Assembly (NCBI RefSeq): GCF_001434915.1
Contig: NZ_AZEF01000027.1
Span: 176,577 to 240,576 of the forward strand
DNA length: 64,000 nt
Direction of reading: 5' to 3'
DNA from: Liquorilactobacillus capillatus DSM 19910
Lineage (GTDB): Bacteria > Bacillota > Bacilli > Lactobacillales > Lactobacillaceae
The number at the start of each line of letters is the position of its first letter. Within the stretch, counting starts at the first letter, position 1. Made by a program: the position numbers and the translations under genes. The notes beneath the pieces are model-generated. The model was given only the letters and a program-made list of their open reading frames with translations, was not told the origin of the DNA and ran no database searches. Shown here piece after piece: positions 9,537-17,897 of the stretch.

Positions 9537-10838
9537 TTACTCCTTCTCACTTTTAATTGCATTTCGATATATTTTATCAAAACCAGCATAGATATCAGCT
9601 AGCGGAACAGTTACTTCATTACCTGTGTGCATGTTCTTCAAGTGTGCTTCTCCCACTTGTAATTCTGCTTCACCGATTGTCAGCGTTAAGTGCGCGTTCA
9701 TCCGATTGGCTGATTTAAACTGTCCTTTAGGTTTACGCCCGAGATAATCACGTTCAGCACTGTACCCAGCCTGACGTAATGCCTGTACCAATTTCAATGT
9801 CTCAGTATTGGTTACCTCGCCAATACCCACAATATAAAGATCAAGATCATCAGCTATCGGCAGCTCAACTTTTTCAGCCTCTAAAACTAGCAGTAAGCGT
9901 TCAACACCCACGCCAAAACCAATTCCTGGAATCTCAGGCCCACCAAGTTGCTCAACTAAGCCATTATAACGTCCACCAGCACAGACGGTGGTCCATTGGC
10001 CCCCAAAAGCTTTAGAGTTACTCATAATTTCAAAGATCGTATGATTATAGTAATCGAGTCCACGTACCATATTTGTTTCAATTTCAAATGGTATTTGCAA
10101 AGCCGTAAGTAATTTTTTCACTGTTTCAAAATGAATTGCTGCTTCCGGAGTTAAATAATCCAAAATTGATGGTGCTTGGGCTACAATCGCTTGGTCTTGC
10201 TTATCTTTGCTATCAAGAATCCGTAAAGGATTTTTAACAAGACGTTCCTTTGAATCATCACTTAGTTCGCTTTCATGTGGTTTAAGGTACTTAACCAATG
10301 CTTCATGGTAGTCTGTTCGTGACTGCGCGTCACCCAATGTATTAATAACTAGTTTTAAGTCTTTCAGACCGCACTGCCGCAGTAAGTTAACCGCCATCGC
10401 CATTACTTCAACATCTAGCGTTGGGTTATCCACTCCAAAGGCTTCAACCCCAATCTGATGAAATTGGCGTTGCCGACCTGATTGCGGACGCTCATAGCGG
10501 AACATCGGTCCCATATAAAAAGCCTTAAACGGTCTTTGAACTTCTGGACCGTACAACTTGTTTTCGACATATGCACGCACAACCCCAGCCGTTCCTTCTG
10601 GACGCAGCGTGATATGCCGTTCACCTTTATCAAAAAAATCATACATTTCCTTAGTTACAATATCAGATGTTTCACCTGAAGTTCGTGAAAAAACTTCGAA
10701 GTTTTCGAAAATCGGTGTTCTGATTTCATTGTAACGATATTTCTGAAACAATTGCCGCGCTGTTTGCTCAATATACTGCCATTTAGCGGACTCACCTGGG
10801 ATAATATCTGTTGTCCCCTTTGGTCGTTGGTACTTCAT
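9537..10838 (-). CDS. hisS: Histidine--tRNA ligase
   Basis: 433 residues, full-length HisRS. Motif 1/2 region with [16 protein letters not shown], His-specific [11 protein letters not shown] and [14 protein letters not shown], motif 3 [11 protein letters not shown], and a C-terminal anticodon-binding domain. It begins [16 protein letters not shown]. First gene of hisS-aspS, preceded by a T-box leader that would let uncharged tRNA raise expression. Confidence 0.97.
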   Translation of the reverse strand: MKYQRPKGTTDIIPGESAKWQYIEQTARQLFQKYRYNEIRTPIFENFEVFSRTSGETSDIVTKEMYDFFDKGERHITLRPEGTAGVVRAYVENKLYGPEVQRPFKAFYMGPMFRYERPQSGRQRQFHQIGVEAFGVDNPTLDVEVMAMAVNLLRQCGLKDLKLVINTLGDAQSRTDYHEALVKYLKPHESELSDDSKERLVKNPLRILDSKDKQDQAIVAQAPSILDYLTPEAAIHFETVKKLLTALQIPFEIETNMVRGLDYYNHTIFEIMSNSKAFGGQWTTVCAGGRYNGLVEQLGGPEIPGIGFGVGVERLLLVLEAEKVELPIADDLDLYIVGIGEVTNTETLKLVQALRQAGYSAERDYLGRKPKGQFKSANRMNAHLTLTIGEAELQVGEAHLKNMHTGNEVTVPLADIYAGFDKIYRNAIKSEKE

Positions 10839-10872
10839 CTTACTTTCCCCTCTTCTTTAAGAAAATATACTA

Positions 10873-10909
10873 AAATAAAAAGCCCTTGTCGCTAATGCTC
10901 GACAAGGGC
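10873..10909 (-). terminator. Leader terminator of the hisS-aspS T-box
   Basis: A 10-bp GC-rich stem with an 8-base loop on the reverse strand is followed by TTTTTATTT. It is the conditional terminator of the T-box, competing with the antiterminator that uses the TGGTACC sequence. Confidence 0.88.
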
Positions 10910-11080
10910 GCAAATATGCACGGTACCACCTTTATTTATACTTCAAGGGATAACGCTACAAACGGCATACATCATGTATGCACCTCGAAAGTGTCTTTCA
11001 CTCGTTTAACCAGATGGAAATTACAGCTAAATTCCACTCTCTTGACAGGTTTTACCAGCTACTCTTCTTCCGTACGGCTC
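10873..11080 (-). ncRNA. T-box leader riboswitch of hisS-aspS
   Basis: On the reverse strand: the loop E AGUA element (11060-11063), an AGAGAG bulge, a candidate specifier AGACAC following GUGAA (GACAC at 10991-10995), a GCATAC/GTATGC hairpin, then the invariant T-box AAAGGTGGTACCGTGC (TGGTACC at 10922-10928). The terminator stem (10882-10891 with 10900-10909) with TTTTTATTT ends it. Uncharged tRNA binding to the specifier and T-box would favour the antiterminator. GACAC can be read as GAC (Asp) or CAC (His), matching the two genes controlled. Confidence 0.92.
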
Positions 11081-11082
11081 AA

Positions 11083-11088
11083 ATTATA
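11083..11088 (-). promoter_or_regulatory. Promoter -10 for the hisS leader
   Basis: A consensus TATAAT on the reverse strand lies just before the T-box structure begins. The -35 is poor (AATTCT-like at the right spacing); TTGACT further upstream is too distant. Confidence 0.5.
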
Positions 11089-11196
11089 CTGTTATCAATG
11101 TACTAGAATTGCCTCTTAAAGTCAAGAGGTGTCGGCATTTAGAAAAAGAATATCAAGAGATTGTTACTTTATCGTTTGTTATTACATTCTTTTTGC

Positions 11197-11202
11197 TATA
11201 AT
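11197..11202 (+). promoter_or_regulatory. Promoter (extended -10) of the amidase gene
   Basis: TGCTATAAT is an extended -10 about 34 bases before the ATG; the -35 is weak. It is divergent from the hisS leader promoter about 110 bases away. Confidence 0.55.
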
Positions 11203-11235
11203 AAAAGACGGCAATAACAAACGGGGTCTTAATTT

Positions 11236-12081
11236 ATGAACACACACAGAAAAAAATATAGTCATTTAATTTTAATTTTTTTAATTTTACTTTTAAGTGG
11301 AATTTTACTTTACCGTACAACCAGTTACTTTAAACAGCTAGTCATCGAAACCTCAGATGCAACTTTAAAAAAAGGACCCGGTATTGAATATAAAACAATC
11401 ACACCACTCAAAAAGAATTCACGGGTTACTGTTATTCGGACAAAGTATCACTGGTCGTATGTCAAAACAGCAGCTAACCATTTTGGCTGGGTCGCCGACT
11501 GGATGATCAACCCTAAAAAGCCCCACCAAATATCTTCTCTATCTAATGCAACTATTGTACTTGACCCAGGACATGGCGGCAAAGATTCAGGAGCTCTCTC
11601 AAGCACAGGCGGAATGGAAAAGAAATATACTTTACTTGTGGCTAAAAAAGTTGCGCATAAGTTACGTGCACAAGGAGCAAAAGTCTATTTGACCCGGCAT
11701 AAAGATGTCTACACAACACTTAAATCACGTTCTGATTTATCTAATGCCGTTCATGCGGACGCCTTTATCAGCTTCCATTTTGATTCTTCCCCCGAAGAAA
11801 ACGGTGCTTCCGGTTTTACAACTTATTACTATCACCGCAAACTTTCAAGTCAGCTCGCACAAAAGGTCAACACACAGTTGGATGATCTTCCACTGACTAA
11901 TCGCGGAATCGATTTCGGTGATTTCTATGTTCTGCGTAATAACCATTTTCCGGCATTATTATTAGAAATGGGCTACATTAATTCAGAACGTGATTATGAA
12001 CAGATTAGTTCACAAACCTACCAAAACAAAGTCGCGGCCGATGTCTTTACAGGTCTTAAAAAATACTTTACACGGTCTTAA
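11236..12081 (+). CDS. N-acetylmuramoyl-L-alanine amidase with SH3b domain
   Basis: 281 residues. An N-terminal membrane anchor (about residues 10-28, poly-Leu/Ile, no clear cleavage site), a bacterial SH3 domain (about 38-90, DATLKKGPGIEYKTITPLKK), and a zinc Amidase_3 domain (about 103-280) with VLDPGHGGKDSGA, a metal Glu in GMEKKYTL, SFHFDSS and catalytic LLLEMGYI. It should cleave the amide between MurNAc and L-Ala in peptidoglycan. The Bacillus order relA-dtd-amidase-hisS-aspS is kept, but here the gene is inverted relative to its neighbours. Confidence 0.93.
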   Translation: MNTHRKKYSHLILIFLILLLSGILLYRTTSYFKQLVIETSDATLKKGPGIEYKTITPLKKNSRVTVIRTKYHWSYVKTAANHFGWVADWMINPKKPHQISSLSNATIVLDPGHGGKDSGALSSTGGMEKKYTLLVAKKVAHKLRAQGAKVYLTRHKDVYTTLKSRSDLSNAVHADAFISFHFDSSPEENGASGFTTYYYHRKLSSQLAQKVNTQLDDLPLTNRGIDFGDFYVLRNNHFPALLLEMGYINSERDYEQISSQTYQNKVAADVFTGLKKYFTRS

Positions 12082-12103
12082 CCGGTTTCCATTTAAAAAG
12101 AGA

Positions 12104-12213
12104 GTGTGACATAAGCCGGGAAAATTTGAGTAATAACTCGAAATTACGAACATAGCGAGTACTTTGCTATGAGTAATTCGAAGTTAGACGGAGAATTTTG
12201 ACTTATGGAACAC
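12104..12213 (+). repeat. 110-bp imperfect palindromic element (MITE/REP-like)
   Basis: The ends GTGTGACATAAG and CTTATGGAACAC are inverted copies, and the two halves match imperfectly all the way to a central CATAGC/GCTATG stem (12151-12156, 12166-12171). No protein is encoded. It lies between the amidase stop and its terminator. The design suggests a mobile or dispersed hairpin repeat, but no second copy is in this window. Confidence 0.55.
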
Positions 12214-12233
12214 GTTTATACGTAATAAAAGAG

Positions 12234-12274
12234 GGAGCTGTGCCAAAATTTAACTTTTGGCACAGCTCCTTTTT
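12234..12274 (+). terminator. Terminator of the amidase gene
   Basis: A 15-bp perfect stem (12234-12248 with 12255-12269, GGAGCTGTGCCAAAA arm) and 6-base loop, followed by T5. Confidence 0.9.
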
Positions 12275-12314
12275 AAATTATTTAGCCTATATCAGCTAGC
12301 GCTAGCTATCTGGT

Positions 12315-12941
12315 TTATAGTGGTTTCTCCAATAATTCACTAAAATGTTTGATTCGTCTTTCAGGACGAACAGCTGACGTGATTAAGGTATCTGGATCAA
12401 ATAAAATTCCTTTTATTCCTGCACGCTGAGCAGCCACAATGTCCAGTTCTCGATCACCAACCATAAATGCATCAGTCTTATCTACTTGATATTGCTTGCA
12501 TAAATAATTCAAAGAAGTTGGATCTGGTTTCCGTGGAAAATGATTTGCGGATGTTACATAAGCTGTAAAAACTGGTTTAAGTTGATCGCGTTCAAGCAAC
12601 CTACAGGCACTTTTATCACGGTGTGTCACCAAGAAATTACGGTCGCCTTGCGTAGCGACCTGCTGGCAAATCGCGGCGGCTCCATCAAATGGGACCGCAT
12701 TAACTTGTTCAAGTTCTTCGATACTCGTATACTTTTTTATAATAGCCTGTTTCTTCTCAAGATCGACCCCGGTTAGAAAAAGATCAAAGGCCTGGTGTAA
12801 TGATTTTTGCCGCATAATCCGATACACCGCTAAATGATCAGTTTTAACCCCATAAGCTATACAAGCATCAACAAAAGCCCTCACCATTCCTGGATAAGTA
12901 TTATAGAGAGTCCCATCGAAATCCCAAAAATAATCTGTCAT
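12315..12941 (-). CDS. HAD-IA family hydrolase (phosphatase)
   Basis: 208 residues with the HAD motifs in order: FWDFDGTLY (nucleophile Asp, general acid Asp) at residues 5-13, VTHRD (motif II Thr), KPDPTSLNY (Lys) and MVGDRELDIVAAQRAG (motif IV acids). A helical cap lies between motifs I and II, as in phosphoglycolate phosphatase-like enzymes. Substrate is not predictable. It starts eight bases after the hydrolase gene upstream, implying one operon with dtd and possibly rel. Confidence 0.85.
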   Translation of the reverse strand: MTDYFWDFDGTLYNTYPGMVRAFVDACIAYGVKTDHLAVYRIMRQKSLHQAFDLFLTGVDLEKKQAIIKKYTSIEELEQVNAVPFDGAAAICQQVATQGDRNFLVTHRDKSACRLLERDQLKPVFTAYVTSANHFPRKPDPTSLNYLCKQYQVDKTDAFMVGDRELDIVAAQRAGIKGILFDPDTLITSAVRPERRIKHFSELLEKPL

Positions 12942-12949
12942 TTAATAAC

Positions 12950-13915
12950 CTACTTTCGTCTCTTGCCATTCCTTTTGATCCAGTCAACTGCAATATTCAT
13001 TGCCAACCGACAAGCATTGGTTCGATCTAACATATTTTTGACCATAAAATCATGCGTGATTCCTTGAAATCTGATCTGTACAACATCTCCGCCTGCATCC
13101 CTTATCTTACGAGCAATTGCTTCGCCTTCATCACGAACAACATCAGCTTCAGCTGTCATAATCAGAATCTCCGGTAGTTTCGCCAACTGTTCTAACGAGG
13201 CTTGCAGTGGTGAAAAAAGATAATTTAAACTATCCGCTTGTAAGCCAAGATACTGTTGCCATGACCACTTCATTTGTTCGCGAGTAAGGTCATAACCGCC
13301 TGCATACTGATGATAAGAGAATGTATCAAAATTAGCATTAACAACTGGGCAAAAGAGTAGCATTTTGTAAATCGGTAGCTCTTGTTCCTCATTCATTAAA
13401 AGTGCAAGTGAAACGGCCATCCCCCCACCAACATCATCTCCCGCCACAATTAACCGTGTTAAATCAAAGGGATACTTTTCAACGATCATGGGTAAATGTT
13501 GGAACAATTCTTTTAACTGTTTTAGCTGTGTTGGTGCCTTTTCTTCAGGTGCTAACGAATATTCGGGAAAGATTACCCCCACACCCGCACGGTTTACTAG
13601 CTCGTTGATCAGCTTACGGTGAGTTTGAATATTTCCCGTCATAAATTGACCACCATGGACGAAGAAAACTACCGGTACTTTTTCATTTGCTTGCAGTCCC
13701 ACAGGATAAATAATCTTAAACGGAATTTCTTGTGCGAACTTATCCGAGATAAAGTTTTCTGTTTTCTCAGTAACTACGTGCTGATAAACGGGAGCACTTT
13801 GTTCTAATTCAAGCCGTTCTCGAATCACCTTCACACCGATAGTTGTAGGTACAAAGACGTTATTTCGTTGTTCACATAACTTTTGAGCAGCACGCTCTAA
13901 TGATATCAGTTGCAT
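12950..13915 (-). CDS. Alpha/beta hydrolase (HSL-like) lacking the nucleophilic serine
   Basis: 321 residues of the hormone-sensitive-lipase/Aes-like alpha/beta hydrolase fold. The oxyanion motif FFVHGGQFMTGN is present, as are the acid (ADVVRDEGEA) and the histidine (ITHDFMV). The nucleophile elbow, normally GDSAGG, reads GDDVGG (codons GGA GAT GAT GTT GGT GGG), so the catalytic Ser is Asp. The frame is otherwise intact and full length. It is therefore probably not a normal esterase; it could be a pseudoenzyme or have altered chemistry. Confidence 0.8.
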   Translation of the reverse strand: MQLISLERAAQKLCEQRNNVFVPTTIGVKVIRERLELEQSAPVYQHVVTEKTENFISDKFAQEIPFKIIYPVGLQANEKVPVVFFVHGGQFMTGNIQTHRKLINELVNRAGVGVIFPEYSLAPEEKAPTQLKQLKELFQHLPMIVEKYPFDLTRLIVAGDDVGGGMAVSLALLMNEEQELPIYKMLLFCPVVNANFDTFSYHQYAGGYDLTREQMKWSWQQYLGLQADSLNYLFSPLQASLEQLAKLPEILIMTAEADVVRDEGEAIARKIRDAGGDVVQIRFQGITHDFMVKNMLDRTNACRLAMNIAVDWIKRNGKRRK

Positions 13916-13935
13916 CAGATCACTTCCTCGCTAAA

Positions 13936-14385
13936 CTAATAATTATTTTCGGTATCGTAAATAATAGTTACTGGGCCGTCATTTACTAGCTCCACTTGCA
14001 TATCAGCTCCAAACACACCTTCAGCAACCATTAATCCTTCCGCCCTTAAAGCTTTATTAAAAAGGGTATAGTTCTCACTAGCCTTTGCTGGATCTTGAGC
14101 AGCCGTAAAACTAGGCCGGTTTCCCTTACGTGTAGCAGCATACAGCGTAAATTGTGAAATCGATAAAATTGCGCCATTTGTTTGTTTAATATTCAGATTC
14201 ATCTTATCAGCTTTATCAGCAAAAATTCTTGCGTTAGCAATTTTGTGAACTAAGTACTCAATTTCTTTTTGATTATCTTCTTCCTTGAAGCCGACTAACA
14301 AAACTAAACCATTACTTATTTTGCCCACTTCTTTTTGATCAATAGAGACTGAAGCCCGTATAACGCGCTGTAATATAACTCGCAT
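13936..14385 (-). CDS. dtd: D-aminoacyl-tRNA deacylase
   Basis: 149 residues, the standard DTD size. Begins MRVILQRVIRASVSID, contains the active-site SISQFTLYA (SQxT/F motif) and the Gly-cisPro-type NDGPVTI near the C-terminus. It removes D-amino acids (and Gly) mischarged onto tRNA. It starts 15 bases after the rel stop codon, the order rel-dtd being conserved in Firmicutes. Confidence 0.96.
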   Translation of the reverse strand: MRVILQRVIRASVSIDQKEVGKISNGLVLLVGFKEEDNQKEIEYLVHKIANARIFADKADKMNLNIKQTNGAILSISQFTLYAATRKGNRPSFTAAQDPAKASENYTLFNKALRAEGLMVAEGVFGADMQVELVNDGPVTIIYDTENNY

Positions 14386-14400
14386 AGTTATTTCCCCTAA

Positions 14401-16632
14401 TTAATGAATTATTCTTTTAACCACATAAACATCAGGTACACGCTTGATATTATCGATTACACGTTGGAGATGAATCAAATCACGAATACCAACGGTGACA
14501 TCTATCGTAGCCATCTTACTACTGTCAACACGTCCATTTACTGAGTTTAAATTGCGTGTACTATTATTGACTGCTTGTAAAACATCGTTCAATAAACCAG
14601 AACGGTTATACCCTTGAACTTGTAAATCTGTATTATAATGCGTTTTATCATCGGGCAGTATATTCCATGAAACCTCAATCAAACGTGTCCCAGAATTTTG
14701 AGCATTCTTGACGTTAGGGCAATCAATCCGATGAATCGAAACCCCACGCCCCTTAGTTATATAACCGACAATCTTATCTCCTGGAATAGGATTGCAACAA
14801 TGGCTAAGTCTGACTAATAGGTTATCGACCCCTGCGATCGTCACGCCTTCTTCACTTTTGTGCCCCTCACCAGCTATAATATTTTTATTCTTATGTGCAA
14901 TCTCTTGGTGATCTTCCAAAAGGGCTTTTTCTTCCTGCAGCTTACGATCAGCTTCTTTTTCTGCTCGAATCTTTTCCGTTAAAATATTAATAACTCCTAG
15001 TGGAGCTAACTCGCCAAAACCTAAGGCTGCATACAGATCTTCAATGGAAGAAAACTTGCGCTTATGCAAGACTTTTTTTATATTATTCTGTGTTAAAACT
15101 TTCTTGGGTTCGAAGCCCATTTCAAGTAAGTTTTCGTCAATAATCTCTTTACCTTTATCAATATTTTCTACCCGGTCCTGTTGTTTAAAGAAGCGCTTAA
15201 TCTTATTACGTGCTTTACTTGTATGCACGAGCTTTAGCCAATCGCGACTAGGTCCTGCTGAATTGGTAGAGGTTAAGATATCGACAATATCACCATTTTT
15301 AACCTGATAATCCAGTGGAACAATTTTGCCATTAACTTTCGCACCTACTGTCTTGTTTCCAATCTCAGTATGAATCGAGTAAGCCATATCAAGCGGCCCA
15401 GCTCCTTTAGGTAACTCTAAAACATCACCCTTAGGCGTGAAGACATAGACCCGGTCACCAAATAAATCACCTTTAACACTCTCAACAAACTCAGCTGCAT
15501 CACTAGTTTCATCCTGTAATTCAATTATCTCCTTGAACCAGTTTAGCTTATTACCAGTATTATCCTGGTAGACTCCCTCTTTTTTACCTTCTTTGTAAGC
15601 CCAATGTGCTGCAATCCCATATTCAGCAACCCGATGCATCTCATCTGTTCTGATCTGGACTTCAAACGGTTTACCATTTGGTCCGATAACAGTTGTATGC
15701 AATGACTGATACATATTAGCCTTAGGCATGGCAATATAATCTTTGAATCGTCCCGGCATCGGTTTCCATTTAGTATGAATTGCCCCCAAAACAGCATAAC
15801 AATCCTTGATTGAACGTACGATGACCCGGACAGCTAATAAATCATAAATTTGGCTGAACTGTTTATGCTGGTCCTTCATTTTACGATAAATAGAATAAAT
15901 ATGCTTAGGACGACCATAAATTTCACAGGTTAAATTCAGATCGGCAATCGCTTCTTTAATTTCAACAATTGCTTCTTCAATATAACGTACTCGCTCAGTT
16001 CGTTTAGAATTCATTAAATGTACAATCCGATAATATTGTTGCGGATTTAAATAACGCAGCGAAATATCTTCTAACTCCCATTTAATTGTACTGATCCCTA
16101 AACGATCGGCTAATGGTGCATAAATTTCAAGTGTTTCATTTGCGATCCGCCGCTGTTTATCTGGTCGTAAATGGCTTAAAGTACGCATGTTATGCAACCG
16201 GTCAGCTAACTTGACAATAATGACTCGCAAGTCTTTTGACATTGCTAGTAATAACTTCCGGTGATTTTCTGCTAACTGCTGCTGGTGTGATTTATAGCGA
16301 ATCTTACTTAACTTAGTAACTCCATCCACAATTACTTCAACATTGTGTCCAAATAACTCTTCAACATCCCCTAAAGTAACGGGTGTATCTTCAACAACAT
16401 CATGCAAAAAGCCAGCACAAACTGTTGCAGGATCCATTTTCAATTCTGCTAAAATACCGGCAACTTGAATCGGATGAATAATGTATGGCTCTCCTGACTG
16501 ACGATACTGCTCTTTATGAACGTACATAGCAAACGCATAGGCTTTACGGACCAAGGCAACGTGTTCCTCGTTCATATAGTCTTCAATCATTTTAATGACA
16601 TCGTCTGCACTCCAATTGGTCTCTTTCTCCAT
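14401..16632 (-). CDS. rel: Bifunctional (p)ppGpp synthase/hydrolase Rel
   Basis: 743 residues, full-length RSH. N-terminal HD hydrolase with HPIQVAGILAEL and FLHDVVEDT, synthetase domain (about 220-350) with KANMYQSLHTTV, TGS domain (about 395-460, VYVFTPKGDVLELPKG), a conserved Cys-rich region HCCNPIPGDKIVGYITKGRG, and a C-terminal ACT domain. The intact HDxxED motif indicates that both synthesis and breakdown of the stringent alarmone are possible. ATG at 16632 with AAGGAG upstream. Confidence 0.96.
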   Translation of the reverse strand: MEKETNWSADDVIKMIEDYMNEEHVALVRKAYAFAMYVHKEQYRQSGEPYIIHPIQVAGILAELKMDPATVCAGFLHDVVEDTPVTLGDVEELFGHNVEVIVDGVTKLSKIRYKSHQQQLAENHRKLLLAMSKDLRVIIVKLADRLHNMRTLSHLRPDKQRRIANETLEIYAPLADRLGISTIKWELEDISLRYLNPQQYYRIVHLMNSKRTERVRYIEEAIVEIKEAIADLNLTCEIYGRPKHIYSIYRKMKDQHKQFSQIYDLLAVRVIVRSIKDCYAVLGAIHTKWKPMPGRFKDYIAMPKANMYQSLHTTVIGPNGKPFEVQIRTDEMHRVAEYGIAAHWAYKEGKKEGVYQDNTGNKLNWFKEIIELQDETSDAAEFVESVKGDLFGDRVYVFTPKGDVLELPKGAGPLDMAYSIHTEIGNKTVGAKVNGKIVPLDYQVKNGDIVDILTSTNSAGPSRDWLKLVHTSKARNKIKRFFKQQDRVENIDKGKEIIDENLLEMGFEPKKVLTQNNIKKVLHKRKFSSIEDLYAALGFGELAPLGVINILTEKIRAEKEADRKLQEEKALLEDHQEIAHKNKNIIAGEGHKSEEGVTIAGVDNLLVRLSHCCNPIPGDKIVGYITKGRGVSIHRIDCPNVKNAQNSGTRLIEVSWNILPDDKTHYNTDLQVQGYNRSGLLNDVLQAVNNSTRNLNSVNGRVDSSKMATIDVTVGIRDLIHLQRVIDNIKRVPDVYVVKRIIH

Positions 16633-16662
16633 CCCATCAACTCCTTAAGATAATAATGTGTA

Positions 16663-16697
16663 AAATAAAAGCACGTATTTAAAATTTAAACGTGCTG
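16663..16697 (-). terminator. Terminator upstream of rel
   Basis: AGCACGT (16670-16676) pairs with ACGTGCT (16690-16696), followed on the reverse strand by TTTTATTTT. It closes the small membrane protein gene just before rel, so rel likely depends on readthrough or a promoter hidden nearby. Confidence 0.65.
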
Positions 16698-16710
16698 TGA
16701 CAGTGCTCGG

Positions 16711-17037
16711 TTATTCTCGTGTAATTCCATATGCGAGGTACGTAATTGCTAAATAGACTAAAGCAAAATAGTACGCATAACTTTCAAAAAACAACTTAAC
16801 ACCCAACAGATAAATAATCGGAAAAAATAATAGATAAACAGCTGGTTCTTTCTTAAAACCGACTGTTAAGCCTGACAAAATAGCATAAATAACGTTAACT
16901 CCAAAAAGTGCAAAACCAATTTTTTGGATATCACTAAAATTTAGTTCTGTAAAAATAATTGGAACTACTAATGAAATAGCAAAAGCAACTGTCAGGTACC
17001 ATATCGTTGTAATAGAAAAGATTCTTTTAATCGCCAT
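16711..17037 (-). CDS. Small four-span membrane protein, unknown function
   Basis: 108 residues, with four hydrophobic stretches: about 9-28, 38-58, 66-84 and 88-106. I do not recognise a family. The ATG at 17037 (MAIKRIFS) is preferred because GTGGGGAC lies seven bases upstream; an earlier in-frame start at 17070 has none. It is bounded downstream by a terminator, and separated from rsmE by about 100 bases. Confidence 0.65.
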   Translation of the reverse strand: MAIKRIFSITTIWYLTVAFAISLVVPIIFTELNFSDIQKIGFALFGVNVIYAILSGLTVGFKKEPAVYLLFFPIIYLLGVKLFFESYAYYFALVYLAITYLAYGITRE

Positions 17038-17138
17038 TAATGTCCCCACTTTGTTAATAATTATGTTCATTTTAACCTAAAATTACGGTTTATACAACGA
17101 CAATCCGCCTGTTCATGCAGAGACTACCAATATATGTC

Positions 17139-17894
17139 TTATGCAAGTTCAAATGCATAAGATAATGCAACAAGCATATATAACGGTGCTGTTTCCGCCC
17201 GCATAATCCGTGGACCTAGCCCTGCCAGTAAAAAATTATTTTGCTGTAAATACTGTATCTCAGCCGGTGAGATACCGCCCTCTGGACCAAAAACAGCTAC
17301 AAGATGAGTTTGAGAGAGCTTATCGACTGTTTTTAATCTACTAATCAGCTGTGCTAGAATACTTTTTTCTCCTTGCTTAGCCGCCTCTTCATAGGCAACT
17401 ACTCTTTCTGAATAGTGTTCCAGCGTTAAGGAATGAAGATCCTCAATATATTCAACCGTTGGGATCGATAACCGATGCGCCTGTTCTGACGCTCCAGTAA
17501 TTATCTTCCTTAAGCGAGCAAGTTTTTTCGTACGTTTTTTCTGATCCCATCTTGCAACTGAGTAATCTCCTGCAAAGAAAATGAAATGTTGTGCTCCAAG
17601 TTCAGTCCCTTTTTGAACAATCCAATCCGCCTTATCTTTTTTAGACAAGCCGCATACAATCGTCACTTCCAGTGGTAATTCAACTGTTTGCGTAAATTTA
17701 TGGCAGACTTTCGCAACAGCTGTTTCATCGGTAACCTCCACCAACTGCATAACTGTCACCTTTTGATCTGCTGCGACAGCCTCGAAACGAGCGCCTGGCT
17801 TCAGCCGCATAACAGTAATTGCGTGGTGATATACATTTGTAGGTAAAACTAAACGTTCATTTATTTGTGGAATCTCTATAAAATACCTTTGCAT
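17139..17894 (-). CDS. rsmE: 16S rRNA (uracil(1498)-N(3))-methyltransferase
   Basis: 251 residues of the RsmE SPOUT family, with an N-terminal PUA-like domain and a C-terminal trefoil-knot methyltransferase. Seen: YHHAITVMRLKPG near the start, CGLSKKDKADWIVQKGTELG, VAVFGPEGGISPAEI and LGPRIMRAETAPLYML. It lies three bases after prmA, so the two modification enzymes (rRNA and L11) are made together. Confidence 0.94.
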   Translation of the reverse strand: MQRYFIEIPQINERLVLPTNVYHHAITVMRLKPGARFEAVAADQKVTVMQLVEVTDETAVAKVCHKFTQTVELPLEVTIVCGLSKKDKADWIVQKGTELGAQHFIFFAGDYSVARWDQKKRTKKLARLRKIITGASEQAHRLSIPTVEYIEDLHSLTLEHYSERVVAYEEAAKQGEKSILAQLISRLKTVDKLSQTHLVAVFGPEGGISPAEIQYLQQNNFLLAGLGPRIMRAETAPLYMLVALSYAFELA

Positions 17895-17897
17895 AGC

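Noticed and set aside
12294-12307. 14-bp palindrome AGCTAGCGCTAGCT
   Set aside because: Short, directly next to the HAD gene stop and a strong terminator, with no promoter nearby; reported here only as an observation.
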